A DNA stretch of 64,000 bases from Oceanomicrobium pacificus (GTDB taxonomy: Bacteria > Pseudomonadota > Alphaproteobacteria > Rhodobacterales > Rhodobacteraceae), in the NCBI RefSeq assembly GCF_009833495.1, contig NZ_WUWG01000003.1:744001-808000 (forward strand). The letters are read 5' to 3'. The position numbers were made by a program, and so were the translations under genes. Under the pieces are notes generated by a model. It made no database searches and was not told the DNA's origin. It saw nothing but the letters and a program-made list of their open reading frames with translations. Position 1 is the stretch's first letter; each line of letters begins with the position of its first letter. Below are positions 1 through 8,656 of the stretch, piece after piece.

Positions 1-1
1 T

Positions 2-349
2 GCGATCGGGGACCGCCCGCTCAGCATCGAGGCGCAGGGCCCTGTCGCGCGCGACACCACCCTGCCCGGCCTGCCGGCCACGCTCGCAGCCGACCTGTTC
101 GAACTGGAGGCCGGCCAATCGATGCTCCTGACGGCGGGAGACGACATCCTGCTCGTGCACCTGACCGACATCATGCCTTTCGATGTCGATACCGAGGATA
201 ACGGCCAGTTGCTCGACACATTTCGGGCGCAGATTTCCCGACAGGTATCGGAAGATATGTTCGGCTATTTCGCACAGGCCCTGCAAGCAGAGGCCGGGGT
301 GACGCTCAATCAGGCGCTGCTCGACAATATCAACGCGCAGTTCCCCTGA
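2..349 (+). CDS. PpiD/SurA-like peptidylprolyl isomerase, C-terminal fragment
   Basis: This is the last 115 residues of a protein that enters from the left edge; the frame is open from base 2 to a TGA at 347-349. The fragment alternates a hydrophobic strand (ILLVHLTDI) with an amphipathic helix rich in Q, and ends in a short GVTLNQALLDNINAQF tail. That pattern resembles the end of inner-membrane-anchored PpiD-type periplasmic folding factors, which often lie next to trpE in Rhodobacterales. No catalytic part is visible, so the family call rests on the tail and on context. The next gene, trpE, starts 2 bases after the stop, so the two are probably cotranscribed. Confidence 0.6.
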   Translation, partial: AIGDRPLSIEAQGPVARDTTLPGLPATLAADLFELEAGQSMLLTAGDDILLVHLTDIMPFDVDTEDNGQLLDTFRAQISRQVSEDMFGYFAQALQAEAGVTLNQALLDNINAQFP

Positions 350-351
350 CG

Positions 352-1863
352 ATGAGCATCCAGCCCGCCTTTGACGCATTTTCCGCCGGGTTCGAGGCCG
401 GGCGGAACCAGGTCGTCTATACCCGCCTTGTCGCGGATCTCGACACGCCCGTGTCGCTGATGCTGAAACTCGCGCAAGCACGCAAGGACAGTTTCATCCT
501 CGAATCCGTGACCGGAGGCGAGGTGCGCGGCCGCTATTCGGCCATCGGCATGAAGCCGGACCTGATCTGGAAATGTCACGGGACGACCGCATCCATCAAC
601 CGCGACGCCCGGTTCGATCCCGACGCGTTTCGCGAGGAAGATGCCGACCCGCTGACTTCGCTCCGCGCGGTGCTGGAGGAAAGCCGCATCGACCTGCCCG
701 CGGATCTGCCGCCCATGGCCGCCGGTCTGTTCGGCTATCTCGGATATGACATGGTGCGGCTGGCGGAAAAATTGCCCGAACCCAATCCCGACCCGCTCGG
801 CCTGCCCGATGCGGTCATGCTGCGCCCGACGGTCATGGTCGTGGTCGACGGGGTGAAGGGCGAGGTCACGGTGATCTCTCCGGCATGGGCCAGTTCCGGC
901 CTGTCGGCGCGCGCGGCCTATGCGCAGGCCGCCGAACGGGTCATGGATGCGGTGCGCGATCTGGACCGGCAGCCGCCTGTGGACACGCGCGACCTGGACG
1001 CGGACGGGACGGCACCGTCGCCGGTGTCCAACATGAGCCGCGACAGCTATTTCGAGATGGTCGCGAAGGCCAAGGACTATATCAAGGCGGGGGACATCTT
1101 TCAGGTCGTGCCCAGCCAGCGCTGGAAGCGGCCCTTCACCCTGCCGCCCTTCTCGCTCTACCGCGCGCTGCGCCGGACGAACCCGTCGCCCTACATGTTC
1201 TTCTTCAATTTCGGCGGGTTCCAGATTGTCGGTGCCAGTCCCGAAATCCTTGTCGAGGTCAAGGGACGCGAGGTCACGATCCGGCCCATCGCGGGCACCC
1301 GTCCGCGCGGCAAGACGCCGGAGGAGGATCTGGCGCTCGAAGCCGATCTGCTCGCCGATCCCAAAGAATGTGCCGAACATCTGATGCTGCTCGATCTGGG
1401 CCGCAACGATGTGGGCCGCGTGTCGAAGACCGGCACGGTGGACCCCAATGAGCAATTCGTCATCGAGCGCTATTCCCATGTGATGCATATCGTGTCGAAC
1501 GTGCGCGGCATCCTGCAGGACAAATATGATGCGCTGGCCGCCCTTCTTGCCGGCCTGCCGGCCGGCACCGTGTCAGGCGCGCCCAAGGTCCGCGCGATGG
1601 AGATCATCGACGAGCTGGAGCCCGAGAAGCGCGGCGTCTATGGCGGCGGCTGCGGCTATTTTTCGGCCGGCGGCGACATGGATATCTGCATCGCGCTGCG
1701 CACGGCGGTCATCAAGGACCAGACGCTCTATATCCAGGCGGGCGGCGGTATCGTACATGACAGCGACCCGGAGGCCGAGTTCCAGGAAACGGTCAACAAG
1801 TCGAAGGCCCTGCAACAGGCAGCGGACGAGGCCGGCCTTTTCGTGAGCTTCCGCGGCAACTGA
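352..1863 (+). CDS. trpE: anthranilate synthase component I
   Basis: TrpE converts chorismate to anthranilate, the first step of tryptophan synthesis, using ammonia supplied by TrpG. The 503 residues match the usual length. The chorismate-binding half has the expected blocks: GASPE (294-298), PIAGTRPRG (312-320), LDLGRNDVGRV (348-358), AGTVSGAPK (404-412) and QAGGGIVHDSDPEAEF (462-477). The ILES block at 49-52 is where the tryptophan feedback site (LLES in enteric TrpE) lies, so allosteric inhibition is likely. It follows the PpiD-like gene after 2 bases, leaving no room for a leader-peptide attenuator. Its partner trpG is about 2 kb downstream behind an opposite-strand gene, so trpE and trpGDC are split. 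Confidence 0.97.
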   Translation: MSIQPAFDAFSAGFEAGRNQVVYTRLVADLDTPVSLMLKLAQARKDSFILESVTGGEVRGRYSAIGMKPDLIWKCHGTTASINRDARFDPDAFREEDADPLTSLRAVLEESRIDLPADLPPMAAGLFGYLGYDMVRLAEKLPEPNPDPLGLPDAVMLRPTVMVVVDGVKGEVTVISPAWASSGLSARAAYAQAAERVMDAVRDLDRQPPVDTRDLDADGTAPSPVSNMSRDSYFEMVAKAKDYIKAGDIFQVVPSQRWKRPFTLPPFSLYRALRRTNPSPYMFFFNFGGFQIVGASPEILVEVKGREVTIRPIAGTRPRGKTPEEDLALEADLLADPKECAEHLMLLDLGRNDVGRVSKTGTVDPNEQFVIERYSHVMHIVSNVRGILQDKYDALAALLAGLPAGTVSGAPKVRAMEIIDELEPEKRGVYGGGCGYFSAGGDMDICIALRTAVIKDQTLYIQAGGGIVHDSDPEAEFQETVNKSKALQQAADEAGLFVSFRGN

Positions 1864-1885
1864 CCGGCGGCAGATACAGACATGA

Positions 1886-1912
1886 AAAAGCCCGCCGGTC
1901 CGGCGGGCTTTT
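1886..1912. terminator. bidirectional intrinsic terminator between trpE and the convergent deacetylase-like gene
   Basis: A 7-bp GC stem (CCCGCCG, 1891-1897, with CGGCGGG, 1901-1907) has a 3-base loop. It is preceded by AAAAG and followed by CTTTT, so either strand gives a hairpin followed by a U-run. It lies 23 bases past the trpE stop and about 37 bases past the stop of the minus-strand gene ending at 1949. Confidence 0.85.
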
Positions 1913-1948
1913 GTCGTTCCGGGGCTGCGGCGGTCCGGCGGTCCGGTG

Positions 1949-3682
1949 TCAGCTCCCCTCCACCTGACGGCGAATGGCAACGCTGACAGGTGCAATTTCG
2001 AGCGCCTTCGCCCGGCCGTTCAGGAGCCATGACAGGATCGCATTCACCGTTTCGGGGAATGTGTGGCCGATCACAACCGCGCTGCCGACCTTGGAGGCCT
2101 GGAAGGCCGACCGGTCGAGCGCGGCGCCAATTTTTGCCACGTCCAGTTCGTCATCGATGACACGATAGGATTCGATGGCCGGGACACCTTCCACCGCGGC
2201 CAGTTCGGCAGCCGAGGTCAAGCCGCCCGCATTGGTGATCAGCGCATGCCCCGTCGGCTTGATATCGGCCAGAACCGATTTGACCAGATCGCGGTTGCGA
2301 TGCAGCGACCCGCCGGGCTGGTCCATGACGGCAAGCGCACCGGGCACCGTGTCGAGCATGCCCTGCACGACAGCGGCCGTGTCCGCCGGATCGCTGGACG
2401 AGGTCAGGCTGTCATAGGGGGTGAAGACCACCACCTCATGCCCCGCCTCGCGATAGGCCATGGCTGCCGCTGCAGCCCCCTCATTGTCGCCCGCAAGCGC
2501 GAAGGTAACCGGCACACGCACCGAGAGAAGATCGTCCCGCGCCACACCGTCCGCGCCGACATCGACAAGGATGATCGACAGGACCGGCTTGTCGCCCGGC
2601 CCGTCATAGGGCTGCGCGAAAGCCTCGAAGGCTGCGCCGCCGGCATCTGCCAGCACAGGCGCTTCGCTCCCGTCACCGCCCTCTGCCGGTGTATCCGCTT
2701 CGGGTGCGGCGTCGGCAGCTTCGGCTTCGGGTGCCGCATCCGCCGCCGGCGTCTCGCCGGTTTCGGCAGGCGCGGCATCACCTGTCTGCGGCAGGGCCGG
2801 TGCCGTGTCTGGCACGGCAAGCGCCAGTTCCTGCTCAGCCGGGGCTGGCGTGTCCGCACCGCTCAATTCAGGGTCGGCCCCCGCCAGTTCCGGATCGGCG
2901 CTATTCAGCTCGGGATCCGCGCCTGCCAGTTCCGGATCGAACCGCCCGTCCGGCAGCAACAACGGGTTGTCGTCGATCTGCACGTCCGTGGCGGACCCGA
3001 CAGAAAAATCGCTGCCGCCCACCGGCGCATCCGACACGATGATGATTTCCTCTTTCGGCACACCGACCGTGTCGAGGTCAATCTCCTCTTCCTCGCGGTC
3101 AGGCACGATGTCGATCGGCTCTTCAGGCGCCGCATCGGCCAGTTCGGCTTCCGGCTCGGCCGGCGCTTCGGTTGCGGCCGGGGCCAGAGCCACATCGGTC
3201 GCCGGTTCGCTTGGCAGTGCTGCCGGCGCACTGTCCCCGCCGCTCGGCGCGGTCAGGCTGCTCTGGCTGTCGCTTGCAGGGGCTTCCGGCGCCTGCGATC
3301 CGCCGAGCGGAGCGGCGGGCGCGGCATCACCGGGAAGCGCCGGCGCGCTCGATCCGTCCGAATCCGGCGCACCGCCGACCACGGGGGGCGCAGTGCTCTC
3401 TGTTGCGTCGGGCGTCGTGTCGCCAGCATTGGCCGACGCCGTGGGCGCGGCCGGCGCCGGTGCCGTCACTGCGGGTGCGTCCTGCTGCGGCAGACGCGCG
3501 CCTTCGGGTGTCTCCGGCGTATCGAGCGGGGCGAGGGATTCGAAGATCGGCGGTGCCGCCACGCGGTCCGATCCGCCGGGGCCGAAAATCGACCAGGCCA
3601 CCATGCCGATCGCGATCAGGAACCACATGGTGAAGAACCCACGCCAGAACCCGCCTACGCGTTCCACCTTCACATTCGCCAT
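1949..3682 (-). CDS. divergent polysaccharide deacetylase family (YibQ/DUF610-like) envelope protein
   Basis: A 577-residue protein in three parts. The N-terminus has one membrane helix (about 13-34, after a basic start). Residues 40-360 form a low-complexity linker rich in Ala, Pro, Asp and Glu, with four 7-residue repeats at 249-276. The C-terminal globular domain (about 366-577) keeps the YibQ-like layout, including the late IGHTFPETVNAILSWL block. Two metal-site positions of the family appear changed: the usual IDD is VDV, and the HxPME-type block is FTPYD. I infer a membrane-anchored periplasmic protein that has probably lost catalysis. It sits on the opposite strand between trpE and trpG and shares a terminator with trpE. 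Its role is unknown. Confidence 0.8.
   Translation of the reverse strand: MANVKVERVGGFWRGFFTMWFLIAIGMVAWSIFGPGGSDRVAAPPIFESLAPLDTPETPEGARLPQQDAPAVTAPAPAAPTASANAGDTTPDATESTAPPVVGGAPDSDGSSAPALPGDAAPAAPLGGSQAPEAPASDSQSSLTAPSGGDSAPAALPSEPATDVALAPAATEAPAEPEAELADAAPEEPIDIVPDREEEEIDLDTVGVPKEEIIIVSDAPVGGSDFSVGSATDVQIDDNPLLLPDGRFDPELAGADPELNSADPELAGADPELSGADTPAPAEQELALAVPDTAPALPQTGDAAPAETGETPAADAAPEAEAADAAPEADTPAEGGDGSEAPVLADAGGAAFEAFAQPYDGPGDKPVLSIILVDVGADGVARDDLLSVRVPVTFALAGDNEGAAAAAMAYREAGHEVVVFTPYDSLTSSSDPADTAAVVQGMLDTVPGALAVMDQPGGSLHRNRDLVKSVLADIKPTGHALITNAGGLTSAAELAAVEGVPAIESYRVIDDELDVAKIGAALDRSAFQASKVGSAVVIGHTFPETVNAILSWLLNGRAKALEIAPVSVAIRRQVEGS
2855..2938 (-). repeat. four tandem 21-bp units coding a DPELxxA heptad repeat
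   Basis: Inside the deacetylase-like gene, residues 249-276 read DPELAGA, DPELNSA, DPELAGA, DPELSGA. The DNA repeats with a 21-base period; the block GCCAGTTCCGGATC recurs on the plus strand. It lies in the acidic linker and could vary in copy number between strains by slippage. Confidence 0.85.
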
Positions 3683-3720
3683 TCGTCAGACCTCGTGCGC
3701 TTTTTTGGGGACAGGCGCCC

Positions 3721-3750
3721 TTGACCCCGAAACCATGATCAGACCATGTA
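3721..3750 (+). promoter_or_regulatory. possible promoter for trpGDC-moaC-moeA
   Basis: TTGACC at 3721-3726 is followed after 18 bases by CATGTA (3745-3750), a weak -10. A small hairpin (CTCGC 3754-3758 with GCGAG 3766-3770) follows in the putative leader. There is no Trp-rich leader peptide, so classical attenuation is not supported. The match is modest. Confidence 0.35.
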
Positions 3751-3809
3751 TAGCTCGCAAATCCGGCGAGACCACCTTAAAACGGTGAAAATCCATTGAG
3801 AGGAACAGC

Positions 3810-4391
3810 ATGCTGCTGTTGATCGATAACTACGACAGTTTCACCTACAATCTGGTGCACTATCTCGGCGATCTTGGGGCGGATGTCCGCGTCTACCGCA
3901 ATGACGAACTGGACGTGCAGGCCGCGATGGCCCTGCGCCCCGAGGCGATCATGCTGTCGCCCGGGCCCTGCGATCCCGATCAGGCGGGCATCTGCCTTGC
4001 GCTGACAGAAGCCGCAGCGGAGACGCGCACGCCGCTCATCGGGGTCTGTCTGGGGCATCAGAGCATCGGCCAGGCTTTCGGCGGCCGCGTTGTGCGCGCG
4101 GACCAGATCATGCATGGCAAGATGGGCGAGATCCACCACCGAGGCACAGGCCTGTTCAAAGGCCTGCCCTCGCCCTTCCAGGCGACACGCTACCATTCGC
4201 TGGTCGTCGCCCGCGACGGATTGCCCGATGTGCTGGAGGTGACGGCAGAGACGCCCGACGGCACCATCATGGGTCTTCAGCATCGTGACCTGCCGATCCA
4301 CGGGGTGCAGTTTCACCCCGAATCCATCGCGTCCGAACATGGCCATGCGCTGTTGCGCAACTTCCTCGACACCGTGAAGGAGCCGGCATGA
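3810..4391 (+). CDS. trpG: anthranilate synthase component II (glutamine amidotransferase)
   Basis: TrpG hydrolyses glutamine and passes ammonia to TrpE. The 193 residues form a class I glutamine amidotransferase. The nucleophile is Cys80 in GVCLGHQ, with His169 and Glu171 in the VQFHPES block, and the oxyanion region is SPGP (50-53). The start at 3810 begins the typical [15 protein letters not shown] motif and follows a GAGAGGA-type ribosome site. The stop overlaps the trpD start (ATGA at 4388-4391), indicating translational coupling. As in many bacteria, it might also serve aminodeoxychorismate synthase (PabA role); no separate pabA is seen here. Confidence 0.97.
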   Translation: MLLLIDNYDSFTYNLVHYLGDLGADVRVYRNDELDVQAAMALRPEAIMLSPGPCDPDQAGICLALTEAAAETRTPLIGVCLGHQSIGQAFGGRVVRADQIMHGKMGEIHHRGTGLFKGLPSPFQATRYHSLVVARDGLPDVLEVTAETPDGTIMGLQHRDLPIHGVQFHPESIASEHGHALLRNFLDTVKEPA

Positions 4392-5404
4392 GCGACGGGT
4401 TCAAGGCACTGATCGGCGCGGCGGCCGAAGGGCCGCTGTCGCGCGGGGATGCGGAAACCGCTTTCGGGCTGATCATGGAAGGCGAAGCCACGCCGGCACA
4501 GATCGGCGGCTTCCTGATGGCGTTGCGGGTGCGCGGCGAAACCGTCGATGAGGTTGCCGCCGCAGCCACCGCGATGCGCGCGCGCTGCGTGCCGGTTCAG
4601 GCCCCTGCAGACGCGATGGACATTGTCGGCACGGGCGGCGACGGCAAAGCGACGCTCAATATCTCGACCGCGACCGCCTTTGTGGTGGCGGGCGCCGGGG
4701 TGACAGTTGCCAAGCATGGCAACCGCAACCTTTCGTCGAAATCGGGTGCCGCCGATGCGCTGACCGAAATGGGCGTGGACGTAATGGTCCCTGCCCCGGT
4801 CGTGGAACGCGCGATCGCGGAAGCCGGCATCGGGTTCATGATGGCCCCGATGCACCATCCCGCAACCCGTCATGTCATGCCGGCGCGGCAGGAACTGGGA
4901 ACGCGGACGATTTTCAACATTCTCGGCCCGCTGACCAATCCGGCCGGCGTCAAACGGCAGCTGACCGGCGCCTATGACCGGGCGCTCTTGCGGCCGATGG
5001 CAGAGACACTCGGCCAGCTTGGGTCCGACCGCGCCTGGCTCGTCCATGGCGGCGACGGGACGGACGAGATTTCTATCGCCGGTGTCACATGGGTTGCGAA
5101 ACTCGAGGACGGCACCGTGACGGAAGGCGAATTGCATCCCGAGGATGCCGGCCTGCCGGTGCACCTTTTCGACAGCATCCGCGGCGGAACGCCGGCGGAA
5201 AATGCCGCGGCCTTCCGCGACCTGCTCGACGGCACCGCCTCGGCCTATCGCGATGCGGTGCTGCTGAATGCCGCCGCCGCACTCGTCGTGGCCGGCCGGA
5301 CCGGTGATCTGCGCGAAGGCGCCGACATGGCGCGGGAGAGTATCGACAGCGGCCGCGCGAAACAGGCCATCGAAACACTGGCGCGGATCACCAGCGCCGC
5401 CTGA
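4388..5404 (+). CDS. trpD: anthranilate phosphoribosyltransferase
   Basis: TrpD joins anthranilate to PRPP, the second step of the tryptophan branch. Its 338 residues are the standard size. The PRPP-binding GTGGDG is at 81-86, followed by the [19 protein letters not shown] block (109-127) that contacts anthranilate and phosphate, and later the [11 protein letters not shown] motif. The gene overlaps trpG by 4 bases and is followed by trpC after 17 bases, so it belongs to the trpGDC operon. Confidence 0.97.
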   Translation: MSDGFKALIGAAAEGPLSRGDAETAFGLIMEGEATPAQIGGFLMALRVRGETVDEVAAAATAMRARCVPVQAPADAMDIVGTGGDGKATLNISTATAFVVAGAGVTVAKHGNRNLSSKSGAADALTEMGVDVMVPAPVVERAIAEAGIGFMMAPMHHPATRHVMPARQELGTRTIFNILGPLTNPAGVKRQLTGAYDRALLRPMAETLGQLGSDRAWLVHGGDGTDEISIAGVTWVAKLEDGTVTEGELHPEDAGLPVHLFDSIRGGTPAENAAAFRDLLDGTASAYRDAVLLNAAAALVVAGRTGDLREGADMARESIDSGRAKQAIETLARITSAA

Positions 5405-5421
5405 CCCAATCAAGGACGCCC

Positions 5422-6228
5422 ATGCCCACCATTCTGGACAAGATCAAGGCCTACAAGCTCGAGGATGTCGCCGCCCGCAAGGCCGCACGCCCGCTGGCGG
5501 AGGTTGAAGCGGCGGCGCGTGCCGCGTCGCCCGTGCGCGGCTTTGCGGACGCACTCCGAAGGGCGTCGCAGGACGGCTACGGCCTGATCGCGGAAATCAA
5601 GAAAGCCAGCCCGTCCAAAGGGTTGATCCGCGCGGATTTCGACCCGCCGGAACTGGCGCGGGCCTATGCGCGCGGCGGCGCCACCTGTCTGTCCGTGCTG
5701 ACCGACACGCCCTCGTTCCAGGGGGCGGATGCCTATCTGGAAGCCGCCCGTGCGGCTGTAGACCTGCCGGTTCTGCGCAAGGATTTCCTTTACGACACCT
5801 ATCAGGTGGCCGAGGCGCGTGCGCTTGGCGCGGACTGTATCCTGATCATCATGGCGAGCGTATCGGACACGCAGGCCGCTGAATTGGAGGCGGCGGCCTT
5901 CGACTGGGGCATGGATGTGCTGGTGGAGGTGCATGACGCAGCCGAACTGGACCGGGCGCGCGCCCTCAAATCCCCGCTCCTTGGCGTCAACAACCGCGAC
6001 CTCAACACATTCCACACCACGCTCGATACCTCGCGAAAGTTGGCGGAACTGGCCGATCCGGCACGGATGCTCGTCTCCGAAAGCGGGCTGAACACACCAC
6101 AGGACCTTGCCGACATGGCCGCCATCGGCGCGCGGATCTTCCTGATCGGGGAAAGCCTGATGCGGCAGGCCGATGTGGAAGCCGCGACCCGCAGTCTCCT
6201 CGCCAATCCGGTGCGGGGCGCGGCATGA
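5422..6228 (+). CDS. trpC: indole-3-glycerol-phosphate synthase
   Basis: TrpC closes the indole ring from carboxyphenylamino-deoxyribulose phosphate. It is a 268-residue TIM barrel without a fused TrpF domain. Diagnostic blocks are [10 protein letters not shown] (58-67), with the catalytic Lys, LRKDF (118-122), GVNNRDL and the phosphate-binding SESGL near the end. The start follows a GGACGCCC stretch with no strong ribosome site, but it gives the family-typical N-terminus. It overlaps moaC by 4 bases (ATGA), linking tryptophan synthesis to molybdenum cofactor genes in one transcript. Confidence 0.96.
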   Translation: MPTILDKIKAYKLEDVAARKAARPLAEVEAAARAASPVRGFADALRRASQDGYGLIAEIKKASPSKGLIRADFDPPELARAYARGGATCLSVLTDTPSFQGADAYLEAARAAVDLPVLRKDFLYDTYQVAEARALGADCILIIMASVSDTQAAELEAAAFDWGMDVLVEVHDAAELDRARALKSPLLGVNNRDLNTFHTTLDTSRKLAELADPARMLVSESGLNTPQDLADMAAIGARIFLIGESLMRQADVEAATRSLLANPVRGAA

Positions 6229-6707
6229 GCACCTCCGGCCTCACCCATTTCGACGCCGAGGGCAAGGCGCAAATGGTCGATGTGTCCGGCAAGCCCGTGA
6301 CCGCGCGCGTCGCGGTGGCCGAAGGCGCGGTGCACATGGCGCCGGACACCCTGTCGCTTATCGTCGAAGGTCGTGCAAAGAAGGGCGACGTGCTCGCCGT
6401 GGCCCGCCTCGCCGGAATCATGGCGGCGAAAAAAACCCATGACCTGATCCCGCTCTGCCACCCGCTGCCGATCAGCAAGGTGGCGGTCGACCTGCAGCCC
6501 GATATGGCGGACAACCGCGTCACGATCCGCGCCGAGGTGCGCACGACCGGCCAGACCGGTGTGGAGATGGAAGCGCTGACAGCGGTGAATATCGCGGCGC
6601 TGACCGTCTATGACATGGTGAAGGCCGTCGACAAGGCAATGGTCATTTCCGACATTCGGCTGACCTTGAAAGATGGCGGGAAATCAGGCCGCTACGAGGC
6701 AGACTGA
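6225..6707 (+). CDS. moaC: cyclic pyranopterin monophosphate synthase
   Basis: MoaC converts the MoaA product to cyclic pyranopterin monophosphate, the first isolable molybdenum cofactor intermediate. The 160-residue protein carries the family signature almost throughout: MVDV (17-20), [13 protein letters not shown] (69-81), [10 protein letters not shown] (111-120), YDMVKAVDK (129-137) and GGKSG (151-155). Start and stop are coupled on both sides: 4 bases with trpC, and 1 base (TGATG) with moeA. The other moa genes are not in this window. Confidence 0.97.
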   Translation: MSTSGLTHFDAEGKAQMVDVSGKPVTARVAVAEGAVHMAPDTLSLIVEGRAKKGDVLAVARLAGIMAAKKTHDLIPLCHPLPISKVAVDLQPDMADNRVTIRAEVRTTGQTGVEMEALTAVNIAALTVYDMVKAVDKAMVISDIRLTLKDGGKSGRYEAD

Positions 6708-7891
6708 TGATTTCGGTCGAGGAGGCGAGAGAGCGGATCGCGGCGCTCCTGTCGCCCCTTGAAGCGGAACAGGTGCCGCTGGCCGAGGCCGGCGGGCGCG
6801 TGCTCGCCGCGCCGGTCCGCGCCGCCCGCACCCAGCCGCCCTTCCGCACGAGCATCATGGACGGGTATGCAATGCGGTCCGCCGATGCCCGTCCGGGACA
6901 CACGTTGCCCGTGGTCGGGGAAGCCGCCGCCGGCCGCGCCTTCGACGGATCGGTACCCGCAGGATGCGCGATCCGGATTTTCACCGGCGCACCCGTGCCG
7001 GATCCGCTCGACCGCGTCGTCATCCAGGAGGATGTGCGCCGCGACGGCGACCGGATCACCCTCAACAACCGGATCGAGGCGGCCGCCTTCATCCGCCCGG
7101 TCGGCGCGGATTTCGAGACGGGCATGGAACTGGGCGCGCCGCGCAGGCTGGGTCCGGCCGACATTGCGCTCATTGCAGCCATGGGCGTCGCCACCCTGCC
7201 CTGCATCCGCCAGCCCCGTATCGCGCTGATTGCCACCGGCGACGAACTGGTGATGCCGGGCGCAGAGGTCGGGCCGGACCAGATCGTTGCGTCCAACAGT
7301 TTCGGGCTGAAGGCCATGCTGGAAGCCTCCGGCGCCCGCTGCCGCCTGCTGCCCATCGCGCGTGATACGGTCGCGGACCTGCAGGCGGTGCTGCGCCTCG
7401 CGGAAGGGTCGGACTTGATCGTCACCATCGGAGGCGCCTCGGTCGGCGACCATGATCTGGTGCAGACCGCTGCCGAGGGCGCCGGCCTGTCGCTCGACTT
7501 CTACAAGATCGCGATGCGGCCGGGAAAACCCTTGATGGCCGGCCGGCTCGGGGACGCGACGCTGATCGGCCTGCCCGGCAATCCGGTGTCGGCCATGGTT
7601 TGCGGGCAGGTGTTCCTGCGCCCGATGCTCGATGTTCTGGCCGGGCTTGGCCTGCAGCCGATGGACACGCGCACCGCCACGCTGACCCGCCCGATGGGAC
7701 CGAACGGCCCGCGGGCGCATTTCATGCGCGCCACGGTCGAACGCCGCGCCGACGGGCTCCATGCGACACCGGCGGAGCGGCAGGATTCGGCGCTCCTGTC
7801 GGTGCTCAGCGCGAGCAATGCACTCCTCATCCGGCCGCCCCACGATCCGGCGCGTGCATCCGGCGACCCGGTGGAGGTGATGCAGCTTTAA
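6707..7891 (+). CDS. moeA: molybdopterin molybdenumtransferase
   Basis: MoeA inserts molybdate into adenylylated molybdopterin. The 394 residues show the usual order: an N-terminal domain with MDGYAMRS (51-58), the MoCF-like nucleotide/pterin domain with ATGDEL (176-181) and TIGGASVGDHD (240-250), then MRPGKP (270-275) and GLPGNPVSA (288-296), and a C-terminal beta domain. It begins on the last base of the moaC stop and ends the trp-moa run; lexA follows with its own promoter in the 72-base gap. Confidence 0.96.
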   Translation: MISVEEARERIAALLSPLEAEQVPLAEAGGRVLAAPVRAARTQPPFRTSIMDGYAMRSADARPGHTLPVVGEAAAGRAFDGSVPAGCAIRIFTGAPVPDPLDRVVIQEDVRRDGDRITLNNRIEAAAFIRPVGADFETGMELGAPRRLGPADIALIAAMGVATLPCIRQPRIALIATGDELVMPGAEVGPDQIVASNSFGLKAMLEASGARCRLLPIARDTVADLQAVLRLAEGSDLIVTIGGASVGDHDLVQTAAEGAGLSLDFYKIAMRPGKPLMAGRLGDATLIGLPGNPVSAMVCGQVFLRPMLDVLAGLGLQPMDTRTATLTRPMGPNGPRAHFMRATVERRADGLHATPAERQDSALLSVLSASNALLIRPPHDPARASGDPVEVMQL

Positions 7892-7900
7892 CGGGAGTCG

Positions 7901-7939
7901 TTGACACAAAGCGCGAACTTTTGTAGAACGTGGTGGAAC
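7901..7939 (+). promoter_or_regulatory. lexA promoter with LexA (SOS) operator
   Basis: A -35 TTGACA (7901-7906) and a -10 TAGAAC (7924-7929) are separated by 17 bases. GAAC at 7915-7918 and 7926-7929 are exactly 7 bases apart. This is the GAAC-N7-GAAC form of the alphaproteobacterial SOS box, and it covers the spacer and the -10. A third GAAC (7936-7939) follows after 6 bases. LexA would repress its own gene by blocking polymerase. The lexA start codon is 24 bases beyond. Confidence 0.9.
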
Positions 7940-7963
7940 GAAAGGGCGACAAAGGGGCAGTCC

Positions 7964-8656
7964 ATGTTGACGAAGAAGCAGTACGACCTTCTGGCCTTCA
8001 TCAAGAAGCGGATGGACCGGGACGGGATCCCACCCTCTTTCGATGAGATGAAGGATGCGCTCGACCTGCGCTCCAAATCCGGCATCCACAGGCTGATCAC
8101 GGCGCTGGAAGAACGGGGATTCATCCGGCGACTCGCCCATCGCGCCCGTGCGATCGAGATTGTCCGCCTGCCTGAAGGTTTGGCGCAGGAGGACGGTTTT
8201 GCGCCCCGCGTGATCGACGGCGGCCGCGACCGTGCACCGGAAGCCGACCTCCGCCCCGCGGCGGACGGCTATGCGATCGAACTGCCCGTGATGGGGCGGA
8301 TCGCCGCCGGAACGCCGATTTCCGCCATTCAGGAGATTTCGCACAATGTGGCCGTGCCAGCCGGCATGCTCGGATCCAGCGGGAAACATTTCGCTCTGGA
8401 GGTGAAGGGCGATTCGATGATCGAGGCCGGCATCAACAATGGCGATATCGTCGTCATCCGTGAACAGCCCGATGCCAGCAACGGCGATATCGTCGTCGCC
8501 CTGGTGGAGGATGAGGAAGCCACGTTGAAGAGGCTGCGCAAGAACGGATCCGCCATTGCGCTCGAAGCCGCGAACCCGGCCTACGAGACCCGCGTCTATC
8601 GCGATGATCAGGTGAAGGTGCAGGGTCGGTTGGTCGGTCTGATCCGGACCTACTGA
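7964..8656 (+). CDS. lexA: SOS repressor LexA (autocleaving S24 peptidase)
   Basis: LexA represses DNA-damage genes and is inactivated by RecA-stimulated self-cleavage. The 230-residue protein has an N-terminal winged helix (about 1-65, starting [13 protein letters not shown]) and a C-terminal S24 domain. The cleavage pair is Ala115-Gly116, the nucleophile Ser151 (GDSM) and the general base Lys189 (ATLKR). The start at 7964 was chosen because it gives the canonical N-terminus; an upstream TTG in the same frame lies inside the promoter. It is preceded by the operator at 7901-7939. Its end overlaps the convergent comEC stop by 7 bases. Confidence 0.97.
   Translation: MLTKKQYDLLAFIKKRMDRDGIPPSFDEMKDALDLRSKSGIHRLITALEERGFIRRLAHRARAIEIVRLPEGLAQEDGFAPRVIDGGRDRAPEADLRPAADGYAIELPVMGRIAAGTPISAIQEISHNVAVPAGMLGSSGKHFALEVKGDSMIEAGINNGDIVVIREQPDASNGDIVVALVEDEEATLKRLRKNGSAIALEAANPAYETRVYRDDQVKVQGRLVGLIRTY

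Noticed and set aside
2063-3724. A long Arg-rich plus-strand frame opposite the deacetylase-like gene
   Set aside because: Composition is typical of antisense frames in GC-rich DNA; the minus-strand protein has a membrane helix and a family domain.
3721-3809. A tryptophan attenuator ahead of trpG
   Set aside because: The leader has no Trp-codon-rich peptide and only weak hairpins without a U-run.
7901-7963. A TTG start for lexA at 7901 adding 21 residues
   Set aside because: The TTG is part of the -35 box and the added residues lie across the SOS operator; [10 protein letters not shown] at 7964 is the family start.
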